Below, one piece after another: positions 34,130 to 42,153 of a DNA stretch of 64,000 nucleotides. This stretch comes from UBA1231 sp045123185 (GTDB taxonomy: Bacteria > Bacillota_I > Bacilli_A > ML615J-28 > CAG-313): the NCBI GenBank assembly GCA_045123185.1, contig JBGVIL010000086.1, positions 14,469 to 78,468 on the forward strand, in the 5' to 3' direction. The stretch's first letter is position 1. Each line of letters starts with the position of its first letter. The notes under the pieces are model-generated. The model was not told the origin of the DNA, made no database searches, and saw only the letters and a list, made by a program, of their open reading frames with translations. The translations under genes were made by a program, and so were the position numbers.

Positions 34130-35530
34130 ATGTCAGTAAAAACAGCGAAAATAGAATTAGAAATTTGCGATGTTAATAAAAGAAATGCTTTTGTTGAAAG
34201 TGTTGGTAAGAACATTAATGGGACATTTAAAAAAACAAAAGTATTAACTTTAAAAGAAGATAAGAAAGGTATATATGTTGATTTATTAAAATTACAAAAA
34301 TCTAATTTTAGATTACATAATTTTATTGTTAATAAATATCAAAATTTTATTAATTCTGATGATTCTAAATATAAATTAGAGAAAAACGAAAAAAATGAAA
34401 TTAATCATTTAGCAACAGAATATTCAAAAAAATTGTGTGAAGAATATCAATTAAATAATATTAATAGTACAATACCTAATGGTATTTTATATTTGATTGA
34501 TAAAAACATAAAGAAAACAATTAGAGATATTAAAAGTGGTAGAAGAGTATGGCAATCGTATAGAGAACAAGTTCCAATACCTTTATCACAAGGTTATGCT
34601 ATTGTAAAAATTAATGATAAACACTTTACTAAAATAGATGAAAGTAATAAAAATTACTACATTATATTTTGGGGTATTTTATTTAAAACTAATTTAGGTA
34701 GAGATAGGTCTAATAATGCTAGCATTATTGAAAAAACTATTAGTGGAGAATATAAATTTTGTGATAGTAGTGTAGTTGTTGAAAAAAATAAAATATTTTT
34801 ATTATTATCATATGATGTACCACAAAAAGAAATAGAATTAGATGATGATAAAGTATTAGGTGTTGATTTGGGTATCAAAATTCCAGCAGTATGTTGCGTG
34901 TATTCAAAAAGTTTAGGAAAACCAATTACATATCAACATAATGGTAAAGATTTAATTGAATCTTTTGATAAGCCATATATTACATCAAAATATTTAAATA
35001 GATATGAAGAAAAAGAAGTAAATCCATCAATTTTAACAATTAGAAATTCTATTAAATTAGAACATGAAAAACGAAAAAAAGATGCGAAATATATTTGTAC
35101 AAATGGTCATGGTAGAAAAAGAAAAATGAAATTTTCTGATAGAATTGGTGAAAAAGAAAAAAACATAGCAAAATTATATTACCATAATTTATCTAGAGAT
35201 ATTATTAAATTTGCCATAGAACATAAATGTAAACAAATTAATCTTGAACACTTAAAAGGATTTAAAGGTGATAAAGTATTAGTTAGTGGTTGGGGATATT
35301 TTATGTTACAAAATTTCATAGAATATAAAGCAAAAGAATATGGGATAATTGTTAATAAAGTAGACCCAAAAGACACATCTAGAACTTGCTCACATTGTGG
35401 ACATAATTCAGAGAAAAATAGAATTGACCAAGCACATTTTAAATGTGAACATTGTGGATTTGAAATTAATGCAGACTATAATGCAAGTATTAATATTGCT
35501 AGAAAAGAAACATTTGTAAATGAAAAATAA
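34130..35530 (+). CDS. Compact Cas12f-like (type V-F/V-U) CRISPR nuclease
   Basis: 466 aa. RuvC-I VLGVDLGIKIPAVC (Asp), RuvC-II QINLEHLKGF (Glu), zinc ribbon CSHCGHNSE..FKCEHCGFE and RuvC-III NADYNASINIA (Asp) are intact. The N-terminal ~250 residues differ from TnpB and would hold the recognition domains. It is directly followed by a tracrRNA-like region and a CRISPR array. Cas12f proteins of 400-600 aa act as dimers with one guide and cut DNA next to a T-rich PAM. No cas1, cas2 or cas4 is nearby. Confidence 0.88.
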   Translation: MSVKTAKIELEICDVNKRNAFVESVGKNINGTFKKTKVLTLKEDKKGIYVDLLKLQKSNFRLHNFIVNKYQNFINSDDSKYKLEKNEKNEINHLATEYSKKLCEEYQLNNINSTIPNGILYLIDKNIKKTIRDIKSGRRVWQSYREQVPIPLSQGYAIVKINDKHFTKIDESNKNYYIIFWGILFKTNLGRDRSNNASIIEKTISGEYKFCDSSVVVEKNKIFLLLSYDVPQKEIELDDDKVLGVDLGIKIPAVCCVYSKSLGKPITYQHNGKDLIESFDKPYITSKYLNRYEEKEVNPSILTIRNSIKLEHEKRKKDAKYICTNGHGRKRKMKFSDRIGEKEKNIAKLYYHNLSRDIIKFAIEHKCKQINLEHLKGFKGDKVLVSGWGYFMLQNFIEYKAKEYGIIVNKVDPKDTSRTCSHCGHNSEKNRIDQAHFKCEHCGFEINADYNASINIARKETFVNEK

Positions 35531-35540
35531 AAATATAAAA

Positions 35541-35640
35541 ATTGGGCTAGTTGCATAGCCTTTCGTGAGGTTTCACAATTATTTTTTGTGAAAAACACTC
35601 ATAAACTACTATTACACAACAACATATGCAAATTATGTTG
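35541..35640 (+). ncRNA. Probable tracrRNA of the Cas12f-like system
   Basis: GGGCTA-gttgca-TAGCC hairpin, then GTGAG...TTTCACAA/TTGTGAAA...CACTCA hairpin, matching the order I remember from the Un1Cas12f1 tracrRNA (GGGCUG-cuugcau-CAGCC, then a CGAG..CUCG hairpin). After it, CTACTATTAC can pair with repeat GTATTGTAG, and ATATGCAAAT with repeat ATTTGATAT, giving two anti-repeat segments just before the first repeat. The 5' part may overlap the nuclease gene. Confidence 0.75.
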
Positions 35641-36463
35641 TATTTGATATCAATATGTATTGTAGATGCAACATAGTTTTAATTTCTTCCAAGGTTGAAG
35701 TAGTTGTATTTGATATCAATATGTATTGTAGATGCAACAGGTCATAGACCATTACCATTATGACCAAAGTTGTATTTGATATCAATATGTATTGTAGATG
35801 CAACAGAACCAACAGCGTATTTGCAGAGAATACGGTTGTATTTGATATCAATATGTATTGTAGATGCAACAATTAAACAACCTAATTATACCCAAATCAG
35901 TTGTATTTGATATCAATATGTATTGTAGATGCAACGGTACTTTACTGTGGTACATTTCTTGCCTGTTGTATTTGATATCAATATGTATTGTAGATGCAAC
36001 ATGTCCCCAAATGCCGTTTTTCTTCACTCTGTTGTATTTGATATCAATATGTATTGTAGATGCAACCAACGAGGTGCTATAAATAGTTGATTAGAAGTTG
36101 TATTTGATATCAATATGAATAGTAGATGCAACCTGCCCTACAACGCATTATTATTGTATGGAGTTGTATTTGATATTAATATATATGGTATATGCAACGG
36201 CTGTCGGTCATTGAACAACCTTTTAATTGTTGTATTTGATATCAATATGTATTGTAGATGCAATAATGTATGAATATAAATAAAATTGATTTTTATTGCA
36301 TTTGATATCAATATGTATTGTAGATGCAACCAACGAGGTGCTATAAATAGTTGATTAGAAGTTGTATTTGATATCAATATGAATAGTAGATGCAACAGTT
36401 TTTTGAACGGTTTTTCAGTAGATAAATGTTGTATTTGATATCAATATGTATGGTAGATGGAAC
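35637..36463 (+). CRISPR. CRISPR array, 13 repeats, 12 spacers
   Basis: 36-nt repeat starting GTTGTATTTGATATC and ending TGTAGATGCAAC. Repeats start at 35637, 35703, 35769, 35835, 35900, 35965, 36031, 36097, 36163, 36229, 36295, 36361 and 36428. Spacers are 29-31 nt. Repeats 1-7 are identical; 8 and 12 share a GAATAG variant, 9-11 and 13 have further changes, so the leader end is next to the effector. Spacers 7 and 11 are identical. The ATGCAAC end matches type V-F repeats. Confidence 0.97.
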
Positions 36464-36702
36464 TACAAAAATTAAAAAGATTTTTTTACAAATTAAAAAA
36501 TAACGACCCAGTATATAAATGTCCTATATATAAAAAAGAAGGATGTTCCCATGTTGATGGTTTACTATGTGATTTTCCAAATTGTAGTATAGTACAACAA
36601 CATCTTGGTGATAAATGGGTATGTTGTGTAAATTGTAAATTTCAAGATGAATGTTGTAGCAAACAATTCGGTTTTGGTTGCTATGATGGTGAAAATTATT
36701 AA
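36457..36702 (+). CDS. Cys-rich hypothetical protein starting inside the last CRISPR repeat
   Basis: 81 aa. The start ATG lies in the terminal degenerate repeat (GTAGATGGAAC). YKCPIYKKEGCSHVDGLLCDFPNC and WVCCVNCKFQDECCSKQFGFGC form two Cys clusters, zinc-finger-like, a type I associate with Bacteroides mobile DNA. Function unknown. Confidence 0.65.
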   Translation: MELQKLKRFFYKLKNNDPVYKCPIYKKEGCSHVDGLLCDFPNCSIVQQHLGDKWVCCVNCKFQDECCSKQFGFGCYDGENY

Positions 36703-36771
36703 AAAATAATTTTATTAGAAGGTATTGATTTTTTTAACTTTATTATTATATTATATAAAAGAGTAATAATA

Positions 36772-37791
36772 ATGAAGTTAAAATATAATACTGAAAGTTT
36801 TATTGAAATGGCAAAAGAAGTTCATGGTGATAAATATGATTATTCTAAAGTAGAATATGTAAATTCACAAACTAAAGTATGTGTTATTTGTCACGAAAAA
36901 GATGAAAATGGAAATGAACACGGTGAGTTTTGGGTAACTCCTAAATCTCATTTAAATGGTCGCAATTGTTATAAATGCTCTATTAATATTAGAAAAGAAA
37001 AATGTAGAATAAATTATAAACCAAATTTAGCATCAAGACATAGAAAAACTAAAGAAGAATTTATTAATGATGCTATAAAAGTTCATGGTGATAAATATGA
37101 TTATTCTAAGGTTGATTATATAAATAATAAAACTAATGTTATTGTTATTTGCCCAATACATGGTGAATTTATTGTTACACCTTCTAATCATTTAAAACAT
37201 AAAGGTTGTCCTAAATGTGCAATTGATAAATTAAAGAAATTATTTTCTTATAATAATGAAGATTTTATAAAAAAAGCAAAAGAAGTTCATGGGGATAAAT
37301 ATGATTACTCAAAAGTGAATTATATAAAATCACAAATTAATATAATTATAAAATGCCCAATACATGGTGAATTTAAACAATTACCAAGTAATCATTTAAA
37401 AGGGTGTGGTTGTCCGTTTTGTAATTCTTCAAAATTAGAAAAAGAAATTAAAGATTTTTTAATAAAAAATAATATAATATTTAAAGAACAAGTACATGCT
37501 AGGGATTTTAAATGGTTAGGTAGACTATCATTGGATTTTTATTTACCACAATATAATGTTGCTATTGAATGTCAAGGTATACAACATTTTAATACAAAAT
37601 TATCATTTTGGAAGACTAAAAAAAACTTAAATGAACTTTTAAATGAAAATAAAGAAAGAGATTTGAAAAAAAAGAAATTATGTGAAGATAATAACATAAC
37701 TGTTTTATATTATAGTAATTTAGGTATAGAATACCCATATTATGTTTTTGAAGATAAAGAAAAATTATTGGAAGAAATTAAGAAACATTAA
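36772..37791 (+). CDS. Vsr/EDxHD-like endonuclease, second copy
   Basis: 339 aa. Three VHGDKYDYSKV..Y.NS...I..CPIHGEF....H...GCP.C repeats and a C-terminal LSLDFYLPQYNVAIECQGIQHFN nuclease domain, paralogous to 19901. The first repeat has an insertion (CHEKDENGNEHGEF). Probably a mobile homing gene next to the CRISPR locus. Confidence 0.75.
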   Translation: MKLKYNTESFIEMAKEVHGDKYDYSKVEYVNSQTKVCVICHEKDENGNEHGEFWVTPKSHLNGRNCYKCSINIRKEKCRINYKPNLASRHRKTKEEFINDAIKVHGDKYDYSKVDYINNKTNVIVICPIHGEFIVTPSNHLKHKGCPKCAIDKLKKLFSYNNEDFIKKAKEVHGDKYDYSKVNYIKSQINIIIKCPIHGEFKQLPSNHLKGCGCPFCNSSKLEKEIKDFLIKNNIIFKEQVHARDFKWLGRLSLDFYLPQYNVAIECQGIQHFNTKLSFWKTKKNLNELLNENKERDLKKKKLCEDNNITVLYYSNLGIEYPYYVFEDKEKLLEEIKKH

Positions 37792-37799
37792 CATTTATA

Positions 37800-37837
37800 A
37801 TTTTGATATAATATAAAATTTTTGTATTTTTGCATTG
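37800..37837 (+). promoter_or_regulatory. Promoter of tyrS
   Basis: TTTTGATAT (-33) and AATTTTTGTATTTTTGCATTG (-7) about 25 nt before the start. Confidence 0.65.
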
Positions 37838-37860
37838 TAATTTTAAAATAAAAAATAAAA

Positions 37861-39201
37861 ATGGAATTTAACGGAAAAAAATTTTTAGAAGATTTAGAAT
37901 GGAGAGGTTTAGTAGCAAGTACAAGTGGTAACATTATCGAAATGTTTAACAAACAAGTAACATTCTATTTGGGTACAGATTGTACTTCAATTCCAGATAG
38001 TGCTTTAAATGCTGAACATCCAGAAATCACAACATCATTACATGTAGGTCATCTTTTAGCATTTATTACTGCTAAACGTTTTCAAATTCATGGGCATAAG
38101 CCAATTATTTTAATTGGAAAAAGTACTGCCGCAGTTGGTGATTTGGCGGGAAGAACAAAAGAACGTGATTTAATTTCATATGAAAGAATTAATCAAAATG
38201 CGAAATGTCTAGAATACCAAATTAAACAATTACTTGATTTTAAAAGTGGTAATGATAATCAAGCAATTATGGTAACAAATGAAGAATGGTTAGGTAATTT
38301 AAATCTTATTGATTATGCTAGAGATTTTGGTAAATTAATCCCAATTAATTATATGTTGGCTAAAGATTCCGTTAAATTACGACTTGAAAGCGGTGGACTT
38401 AGCCTATGTGAATTTTTGTACTCTACTTTACAAGGAGTGGACATGTACCATTTATATAAAAATTATGGTTGTACAGTACAAATTGGTGGTGATGACCAAC
38501 AAGGTTCAATGTCATATGGTAGTATGTTAGTTCGTAAACTTTTAGGTTCTGATAAAGAATGTTGTACTTTAACTTGGCCATTGATTACAAAATCAGATGG
38601 TACAAAATTTGGTAAATCAGAAGGCGGTTGTGTTTATTTAAATAAAAATCTTACTTCAAGTTATACTTTCTATCAATTTTGGTTGAATCAATCAGATGAA
38701 GATGCTGAGCGTTTCATTAAGATGTTTACATTGCTTTCAAGAGAAGAAATTGAAGCGTTGATTGAAGAGCATAAGCAAGCACCACATTTGCGTGTATTGC
38801 AAAAGAGATTGGCAAAGGAAGTAACCATTATGGTTCATTCAGAAGAAGATTATAATGTAGCAGTAGAAGCATCAAATGTATTGTTTGGTGGTGGTTCTAT
38901 TGACACTATTAAGAAGTTGGATGATAATACTATTTTGTCAGTATTTGATGGTGTTCCAACATTTGAGATTAAGAAGGATGAATTATCAGAAGGTTTGAGA
39001 TTGACTGATTTGGCTGTCGAAAGAGTTAATGTATTCAAGTCAAAGGGTGATTTGAGAAAATTGATTAAGGGTGGTGGTATTTCCATTAATAAGGAAAAGA
39101 TTAACGATGATATTACCATTAATACATCCATGTTGATTAATGATAAATTTTTGCTAATTCAACAAGGAAAGAAAAATTATAATTTGGTTATTGCGAATTA
39201 A
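37861..39201 (+). CDS. tyrS: Tyrosyl-tRNA synthetase
   Basis: 446 aa. HVGH (HIGH) after TTSL, tyrosine pocket FYLGTDCT and VQIGGDDQQGSMSYG, KMSKS as KFGKSEG, and a C-terminal S4-like RNA-binding domain (DLRKLIKGGGISINKEKI). QxxD of the usual IGGSDQWGN is D-D-Q-Q here. A tRNA-Tyr(GTA) gene lies at 57274, so enzyme and substrate may form a phage-specific pair. The last 60 nt are duplicated at 39772. Confidence 0.93.
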   Translation: MEFNGKKFLEDLEWRGLVASTSGNIIEMFNKQVTFYLGTDCTSIPDSALNAEHPEITTSLHVGHLLAFITAKRFQIHGHKPIILIGKSTAAVGDLAGRTKERDLISYERINQNAKCLEYQIKQLLDFKSGNDNQAIMVTNEEWLGNLNLIDYARDFGKLIPINYMLAKDSVKLRLESGGLSLCEFLYSTLQGVDMYHLYKNYGCTVQIGGDDQQGSMSYGSMLVRKLLGSDKECCTLTWPLITKSDGTKFGKSEGGCVYLNKNLTSSYTFYQFWLNQSDEDAERFIKMFTLLSREEIEALIEEHKQAPHLRVLQKRLAKEVTIMVHSEEDYNVAVEASNVLFGGGSIDTIKKLDDNTILSVFDGVPTFEIKKDELSEGLRLTDLAVERVNVFKSKGDLRKLIKGGGISINKEKINDDITINTSMLINDKFLLIQQGKKNYNLVIAN

Positions 39202-39209
39202 CATTTTTT

Positions 39210-39246
39210 AATGAGAGAACAAAAAAAGTTCTCTCATTTTTTTTTG
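39210..39246 (+). terminator. Intrinsic terminator after tyrS
   Basis: AATGAGAGAAC / GTTCTCTCATT with T9. Confidence 0.85.
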
Positions 39247-39263
39247 TTTTTTATATTTAAGTT

Positions 39264-39290
39264 TTATTAACATTAATATATTGCATATTA
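39264..39290 (+). repeat. Direct repeat flanking the 39338 gene, left copy
   Basis: TTATTAACATTAATATATTGCATAT is identical to 39734-39758 on the other side of the gene. Confidence 0.8.
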
Positions 39291-39302
39291 TAAAATAATT
39301 TT

Positions 39303-39317
39303 TTATCTTTGTATTAT
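39303..39317 (+). promoter_or_regulatory. Promoter -7 element
   Basis: TTATCTTTGTATTATAA lies about 20 nt before the 39338 gene. Confidence 0.5.
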
Positions 39318-39337
39318 AATAATAAAGATAAAAAATT

Positions 39338-39730
39338 ATGAGTTTTGTAGATTTTTTAATTAATAAAGGTTATAAACCTTTTAGGAAAATTTTTGATTTA
39401 AAAAGTAAAAAATGGATTTATGTTGGTGAAAATGAATTAAAAAGTTATTGTATTACAACTGATAATAATTTCTTTTCAACAATGTCTGAAGGATGTATTG
39501 ATATACGTTTAATAAAAGATGAAAAAGAAATAGTTTTTGGTATTCCTGGTATTATTGTATCAGATAAAAACTCTAAGACTTATAAAACGCATTATCCATC
39601 TTTAATCTATCCAAATGTATATGGAGATATATTCAATACTGATATAATTTTTGAAAAAGTAGTTAATGGTGAAATTACATATGATGTAATTTATAATGAT
39701 ATTGAAAAATACTTTAAATCAAATATTTAA
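39338..39730 (+). CDS. Hypothetical protein, 130 aa, in a duplicated context
   Basis: Not recognised: FVDFLINKGYKPFRKIFD, FFSTMSEGCIDIRLIKDEKEIVFGIPG. Flanked by 25-nt direct repeats and followed by a copy of the tyrS 3' end, so it appears to have been inserted between tyrS and its old downstream region. Confidence 0.6.
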   Translation: MSFVDFLINKGYKPFRKIFDLKSKKWIYVGENELKSYCITTDNNFFSTMSEGCIDIRLIKDEKEIVFGIPGIIVSDKNSKTYKTHYPSLIYPNVYGDIFNTDIIFEKVVNGEITYDVIYNDIEKYFKSNI

Positions 39731-39733
39731 TTT

Positions 39734-39758
39734 TTATTAACATTAATATATTGCATAT
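39734..39758 (+). repeat. Direct repeat flanking the 39338 gene, right copy
   Basis: Identical 25 nt to 39264-39288. Confidence 0.8.
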
Positions 39759-39771
39759 ATTATTTTTAAAA

Positions 39772-39831
39772 TGATAAATTTTTGCTAATTCAGCAAGGAA
39801 AGAAAAATTATAATTTGGTTATTGCAAATTA
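39772..39831 (+). repeat. Duplicated tyrS 3' end
   Basis: GATAAATTTTTGCTAATTCA and the next 40 nt repeat tyrS 39142-39201 with two substitutions, through its stop codon. No gene body precedes it. Confidence 0.85.
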
Positions 39832-39832
39832 A

Positions 39833-39888
39833 CAAATTTTAACTAGGAGATACTTGTGTATCTACTTTTTTTATATTATCTTTGCTGT
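39833..39888 (+). promoter_or_regulatory. Terminator-promoter cassette, copy 2
   Basis: TTTTAACTAGGAGATACTTGTGTATCTAC with T7 then TATTATCTTTGCTG. The stem has one mismatch at its base. Confidence 0.7.
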
Positions 39889-39931
39889 ATCAAAATTAAT
39901 AAATATCTTTTAAATTATAGGAGAATAAATT

Positions 39932-40456
39932 ATGAAATATAATATTGAAAATATAGATAGTTCAAAAGGATTTATCTTTTTTTGGGGTCATTCTTGTAAA
40001 TAAAACATCATTAATAAAAGTTGTTTAAGTCAATGGTATAAAAGTGATTTTATTATTGACGATGTTAAATATTGTTGTATGGAACAATATATGATGGCTG
40101 AAAAAGCGAAATTATTTAATGATAGTGAAACATTAAATTTAATAATGGATGAAACTGACCAAAAAACAATAAAAGATTTGGGTAGAATGGTTAAAAATTT
40201 TAATTCAAATATTTGGGATGAAAATAAATATAATATTGTATTAAAAGGTAATTTTGCTAAATTTTCACAAAACAATAATTTAAAAGAATTTTTATTATCT
40301 ACGAATGATAGTATTATAGTTGAAGCAAGCCCATATGATAAAGTATGGGGCATTGGTATGAAACAAGATGATAAAAATATTCTTGATGTTTCAAAGTGGA
40401 AAGGTGAAAATTTATTAGGATTTGCTTTAATGGAAGTAAGAGATATGTTAAGATAA
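39932..40456 (+). pseudogene. NADAR-family (YbiA-like) gene with an in-frame TAA
   Basis: From ATG 39932 the frame reads ...SSKGFIFFWGHSCK, TAA (40001-40003), then NIINKSCLSQWYKSDFIIDDVKYCCMEQYMMAEKAKLF and stays open to 40456 (174 aa without the stop). FFWGH, SQWY, EQYMMAEKA, KFSQN, LVEASPYDKVWGIG and NLLGFALMEVRD are all NADAR landmarks. NADAR enzymes hydrolyse N-glycosidic ADP-ribose linkages, including DNA ADP-ribosylation by DarT. Without readthrough, translation could only resume from ATG 40079, losing the first active-site segment. Confidence 0.85.
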
Positions 40457-40535
40457 TATTATATAATAATTAAAGTACATTGATTTATAAGTATCAAAAT
40501 TTCATTAATTCTGATGATTATAAATAACAAACAAA

Positions 40536-41171
40536 ATGGCAGCAATTGATAAAACATATGTAAATAAAGAACAATTAATTGAAGCAATTAATTGGTGTAA
40601 AAATATTGGGGAAGTTACATTAGAAAATGGTTATAAATTCTATCCATTAAATTTTATTTTGTCTTATAATGATATAGATAATATTAAAGATAAAAACCAT
40701 TATACACTATGGTGTACACCTAGTTGGTTTGATAGATGGCTTTGGTTAAATTGCCCTTTATCTTTTATTAAAGATAGAATTGAATCTGTTTATTCAAAAG
40801 ATTTCTTAAAATATTTTGAAAATTGGAAATATGAAGAAAAATTACCAGAAAAAAGAAAATATACATTTATAGAAACTCCTAGTGGTAATAAATGGAAATT
40901 TATTGCTAAAGGTAAAGGGAAAAAGAAATCTATTTATATTTTTGAAATTTTTAATGGGGAAAAATATCTAGGTTATAATTATCAAGTAGATAAGTGGGGT
41001 GAAAAATTTGATATGTTACCTTATTACCACAATTTTGAACTTAAAAATAAAGTATTGAATAAAAAAACAATAATGAGAATTCTTAAAAAATGGTATATAC
41101 CATCTAATAGTATTGTAAAAATTAAGAATCTACATTATTGTGGTATGGATTATAAAATACTTGTAAAATAA
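40536..41171 (+). CDS. Hypothetical protein, 211 aa
   Basis: Not recognised. Trp/Tyr/Lys-rich: LWCTPSWFDRWLWLNCPLSFI, PSGNKWKFIAKGKGKKKSIYIFEI. No signal peptide. Precedes the nested tRNA-like locus. Confidence 0.55.
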   Translation: MAAIDKTYVNKEQLIEAINWCKNIGEVTLENGYKFYPLNFILSYNDIDNIKDKNHYTLWCTPSWFDRWLWLNCPLSFIKDRIESVYSKDFLKYFENWKYEEKLPEKRKYTFIETPSGNKWKFIAKGKGKKKSIYIFEIFNGEKYLGYNYQVDKWGEKFDMLPYYHNFELKNKVLNKKTIMRILKKWYIPSNSIVKIKNLHYCGMDYKILVK

Positions 41172-41197
41172 ATAAAAAATTTATTAACCATAGAAAT

Positions 41198-41260
41198 TTA
41201 ACATTAATTAACTAGGAGATATTTGCATATCTCCTTTTTTTGTTTTAACTTTGTAGTATC
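41198..41260 (+). promoter_or_regulatory. Terminator-promoter cassette, copy 3
   Basis: TTAACATTAATTAACTA, hairpin GGAGATATTTGCATATCTCC (41215-41234), T7, then TTAACTTTGTAGTATC. It fires directly into the tRNA-like element starting 41270. Confidence 0.8.
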
Positions 41261-41269
41261 AAAAATAAA

Positions 41270-41416
41270 GGGTGATTCTTTGGTAGAAAGCGTAAGACCC
41301 TCCGTAGTCAAGAGTTCGAATCTCTTCACATCCACAATTATTAATAATGGGTGTGTACCTCAGAGGCTAGAGGACGGTGTAGGCAGTAAAAATGGGTTCG
41401 ATACCCATATCATCCA
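41270..41416 (+). ncRNA. Nested, permuted tRNA-like pair
   Basis: Contains two acceptor 5' strands, two D-arm-like and two T-arm sequences. Read as neighbours, the acceptor stems pair only 5/7 (GGGTGAT with CACATCC; GGGTGTG with ATCATCC). Swapped, both pair 7/7: 41270-41276 with 41409-41415 (outer) and 41349-41355 with 41327-41333 (inner, 3' strand first). CCGT 41302-41305 also pairs with ACGG 41374-41377. The inner unit is thus circularly permuted. Anticodons cannot be assigned. Confidence 0.6.
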
Positions 41417-41446
41417 CTTATTTAATAACTTTTAAAAATAAAGAAT

Positions 41447-41659
41447 ATGGGAATATATGTATATGGTTCTTATAAAGAAAGAGAACAAAATGAAAAATTA
41501 AAAGGTAAAAGATTTACCATTAATGCGGAAGGTGCTATTGTTATTAACAGTATTGGCGATAGACATGTTTTTAAAAGTGTAGATGATTTATGTTATTATG
41601 TTGAAAAATATTTTGAACTTAAAAATACAATAAAGCAAATACATAAATTATGTATGTAA
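41447..41659 (+). CDS. Hypothetical protein, 70 aa
   Basis: MGIYVYGSYKEREQNEKLKGKRFTINAEGAIVINSIGDRHVFKSVDDL looks like a small alpha/beta protein. Preceded by AATAACTTTTAAAAATAAAGAATAT, which recurs before 41703 and as TTTTTAAATAAAGAATAATAT before 43563, 44190 and 44886: a shared leader. Confidence 0.55.
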   Translation: MGIYVYGSYKEREQNEKLKGKRFTINAEGAIVINSIGDRHVFKSVDDLCYYVEKYFELKNTIKQIHKLCM

Positions 41660-41702
41660 TATTTTATTTTTTAAAATAACTTTTAAAAATAAAGAATATT
41701 TT

Positions 41703-42137
41703 ATGAGCAGTTTACATTTTAAAGTATCATCACTTAGTAGTAGGGTAGGCTCATTAGTTGATAAAATTAATAATTTACAAAATATTAATTATGGACTTAG
41801 TGAAACTGAAGTGAGGGATATTGCTGAAGAGTATTATGATAAATTAAAGTTACAAATTAGAAAAAATGATAAATTTTACAAAAGAGAAATAAACCGATTA
41901 GATAAAAAAATTAATGAAATTGAATGTGATTTAAATAAACGTATAAGTAATTTGGAATGGGAGAATTCTGTTATAAGCAGATATAATATTGTTAAAAACA
42001 ATATACCACAATTACAATATGAAGATTTTTATCAAGTTTTATATAGAGAAGAAATTATTGAAGATTGTTTTAGTACATTAAAAATAGACTTTTTAATCGA
42101 ATATTTTACATTTCGTTATAAATATAAAACATATTAA
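41703..42137 (+). CDS. Hypothetical coiled-coil protein, 144 aa
   Basis: Heptad-like LSSRVGSLVDKINNLQNI and FYKREINRLDKKINEIECDLNKRISNLEWEN predict a coiled coil. Function unknown. Confidence 0.55.
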   Translation: MSSLHFKVSSLSSRVGSLVDKINNLQNINYGLSETEVRDIAEEYYDKLKLQIRKNDKFYKREINRLDKKINEIECDLNKRISNLEWENSVISRYNIVKNNIPQLQYEDFYQVLYREEIIEDCFSTLKIDFLIEYFTFRYKYKTY

Positions 42138-42153
42138 TTTAATTTAAAATATT

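Noticed and set aside
35633..36395. Minus- and plus-strand ORFs across the CRISPR array
   Set aside because: They are translations of the repeat itself (HLQYILISNTT on the minus strand, its mirror on the plus strand) and end at spacer changes.
34130..36463. cas1/cas2/cas4 adaptation genes near the array
   Set aside because: The neighbouring genes are an 81-aa unknown, a Vsr-like nuclease and an 81-aa Cys-rich protein. The RecB/Cas4-like nuclease at 8070 is 24 kb away and lacks a visible Cas4 Cys cluster.
22833..40456. Genome-wide recoding of TAA
   Set aside because: Two genes have an internal TAA, but TAA ends most genes cleanly and no TTA-anticodon tRNA is visible in the window.
41223..41435. 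70-aa ORF across the tRNA-like pair
   Set aside because: It starts in the cassette hairpin and translates tRNA-like sequence; the RNA explanation is stronger.
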